From Synechococcales cyanobacterium PMM_0036 (GTDB lineage: Bacteria > Cyanobacteriota > Cyanobacteriia > Elainellales > Elainellaceae): DNA of 6,251 nt. The translations under genes and the position numbers were made by a program. The notes below the pieces were generated by a model that searched no databases, was not told the DNA's origin, and was given only the letters and a program-made list of their open reading frames with translations. The stretch lies in NCBI GenBank assembly GCA_949127645.1, contig CASBQM010000109.1, positions 1-6,251 on the forward strand, written 5' to 3'. Positions 5,454 to 6,251 of the stretch are shown one piece after another. Numbering within the stretch: position 1 is the first letter of the stretch; every line of letters starts with the position of its first letter.

Positions 5454-5615
5454 ATGAATATTCTGAAAGCTAAGAATATTCTGAAAACTAGTCACTCACT
5501 TCATCCATTACAGGAATCGATCGCCTCGGCTTTCGGTTCAATAGCTGATGATTTCACAAGATATGTCCTGCGATTGAAGAGTGATTTAATAGAAATCAAC
5601 AACGTTACGACGTGA
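5454..5615 (+). CDS. Doubtful small ORF, 53 codons
   Basis: An ATG frame opens 17 bases after the phytol kinase stop and ends at TGA 5613-5615. The product (MNILKAKNILKTSHSLHPLQ, then ESIASAFGSIADDFTRYVLR, then LKSDLIEINNVTT) is mildly amphipathic and unrecognised. Its first 11 residues come from a 13-bp direct repeat (GAATATTCTGAAA at 5456-5468 and 5474-5486, period 18). A weak GAG lies just upstream, and no proper ribosome binding site is visible. It may be a chance frame. Confidence 0.2.
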   Translation: MNILKAKNILKTSHSLHPLQESIASAFGSIADDFTRYVLRLKSDLIEINNVTT

Positions 5616-6030
5616 GCTAGAGTCATTGCTTTCAGAGGTTTGCCATAAATGTACTGTTCTGGTCATTACCGGGTCTTCTGGTGGATGCGATCGCAAAAGC
5701 AATCTATCTTGGCAGTTAGGGTGCGGTATCCTCTCCACAATCATTTTGTGAGTCATTGGCTTGCAGGATGAAGGGCAAAGATTTGTCAGTCAACTAGGCT
5801 TAATATGAGATAAATCTAGTAGTTCTTGCAGTTAAAAGACCGTTTTTAAGTCAATAAAAGTGAAGTTAATCAAAGCGCTCAACTCTCCGTAAAATTACGT
5901 AGCTTTAGTAGAGGCGAGTCTTGCATTTTCAGGATATGCTGGGATGCTTTTCTAGAAAGATATTGTCGAAAATACAGAGTAGTCCGCATTGATACTCAAT
6001 TTTCCAGCCTTTACTCAAAAGTGCAATTTC
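5616..6030. other. Gene-free spacer before terminal partial gene
   Basis: No coding frame with recognisable product occurs here; the longest seen is about 40 codons from ATG 5650. There is one HIP1 octamer at 5687-5694 and a 10-bp palindrome TTTCTAGAAA at 5949-5958. I found no convincing promoter pair or RNA gene. The AT-rich stretch from about 5810 to 6030 presumably carries the leader of the gene starting at 6031. Confidence 0.5.
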
Positions 6031-6251
6031 ATGATCGAAGTCCCTTCTAGAACGGTGAGTAAAGAGGAAGTCGGTAGGCTTTACAAGCGATTCCGAAGAG
6101 TGGTGCTTGCCTCATCTGCCAATCACTTGACAAAGTATCAGACTGGAGAACTTAGCCAGGAAGTCAGGGCGCTCATTCATCGAGAGACTCAACAGCTTTA
6201 TCGGCAGCTACGAACCGTTGCTTTTGCATCTTCTCTAAGTAATGTCAAACC
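6031..6251 (+). CDS. Partial hypothetical protein with internal duplication (5' end only)
   Basis: From ATG 6031 the frame stays open for 73 codons to the window edge, so only the N-terminus is visible. The frame is closed upstream by TAG at 5980-5982. TTG 5989 is an alternative start, and no clear Shine-Dalgarno is seen. The product is basic, without membrane segments or signal peptide, and appears helical. Residues 17-32 (LYKRFRRVVLASSANH) and 56-71 (LYRQLRTVAFASSLSN) resemble each other: L, Y, R, V, A, S, S are shared in register with several conservative changes. This gives a period of 39 residues and suggests a repeat protein or a duplicated helical unit. I do not recognise the family and assign no function. 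Confidence 0.6.
   Translation, partial: MIEVPSRTVSKEEVGRLYKRFRRVVLASSANHLTKYQTGELSQEVRALIHRETQQLYRQLRTVAFASSLSNVK

Noticed and set aside
1..6251. A coordinated multi-gene novel system such as defence, a biosynthetic cluster or a phage module
   Set aside because: The genes alternate in strand, are separated by wide spacers and belong to unrelated housekeeping functions.

Overview
The window is almost certainly cyanobacterial chromosome. The octamer GCGATCGC (HIP1, the hallmark over-represented palindrome of cyanobacteria) occurs at least seven times in 6.25 kb (685, 2825, 2889, 3961, 4759, 5362, 5687). All recognisable genes also have cyanobacterial-type architectures: a polyprenyl-phosphate-sugar synthase fused to GtrA, a DinG-like protein without helicase motifs, and a phytol/polyprenol kinase. 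I cannot name the genus.

Layout from left to right. (i) Minus strand, 33-1364: a GT2 glycosyltransferase (DPM1-like) with a C-terminal GtrA membrane domain. An in-frame TAA at 266-264 splits it, leaving the last two GtrA helices beyond the stop in the same frame. (ii) 1365-1862: a gene-free divergent spacer with a 14-bp-period direct repeat over the putative promoter of the next gene. (iii) Plus strand, 1863-2297: msrB, a methionine-R-sulfoxide reductase. (iv) 2298-2661: a convergent spacer packed with secondary structure. It holds a long inverted repeat centred on a perfect 28-bp palindrome, then a 165-bp MITE-like element with 29-bp imperfect terminal inverted repeats, 9-bp flanking direct repeats (8/9 identical) and two internal hairpins. 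(v) Minus strand, 2662-4278: a DinG/helicase-C2-like protein whose Walker A, Walker B and motif VI positions are all degenerate. (vi) 4279-4710: a divergent spacer with a 12-bp tandem repeat directly upstream of the helicase-like start and a strong 11-bp-stem hairpin. (vii) Plus strand, 4711-5436: a phytol kinase-like (VTE5/SEC59 superfamily) membrane protein. (viii) 5437-6030: mostly empty, with one doubtful 53-codon frame. (ix) 6031-6251: the 5' part of an unrecognised gene with an internal sequence duplication, running off the window.

The genes do not form one pathway or operon; their orientations are minus, plus, minus, plus, (plus), and each appears to be its own transcription unit. They look like ordinary housekeeping functions: envelope glycosylation, oxidative protein repair, a nucleic-acid-related protein of unknown activity, and tocopherol/chlorophyll phytol recycling. 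No defence system, CRISPR array, tRNA or rRNA was seen. The parts that repay a second look are the nonsense-split GtrA domain, the MITE-like element with target-site-like repeats, the inactive-looking helicase relative, and the duplicated unit in the terminal partial gene.
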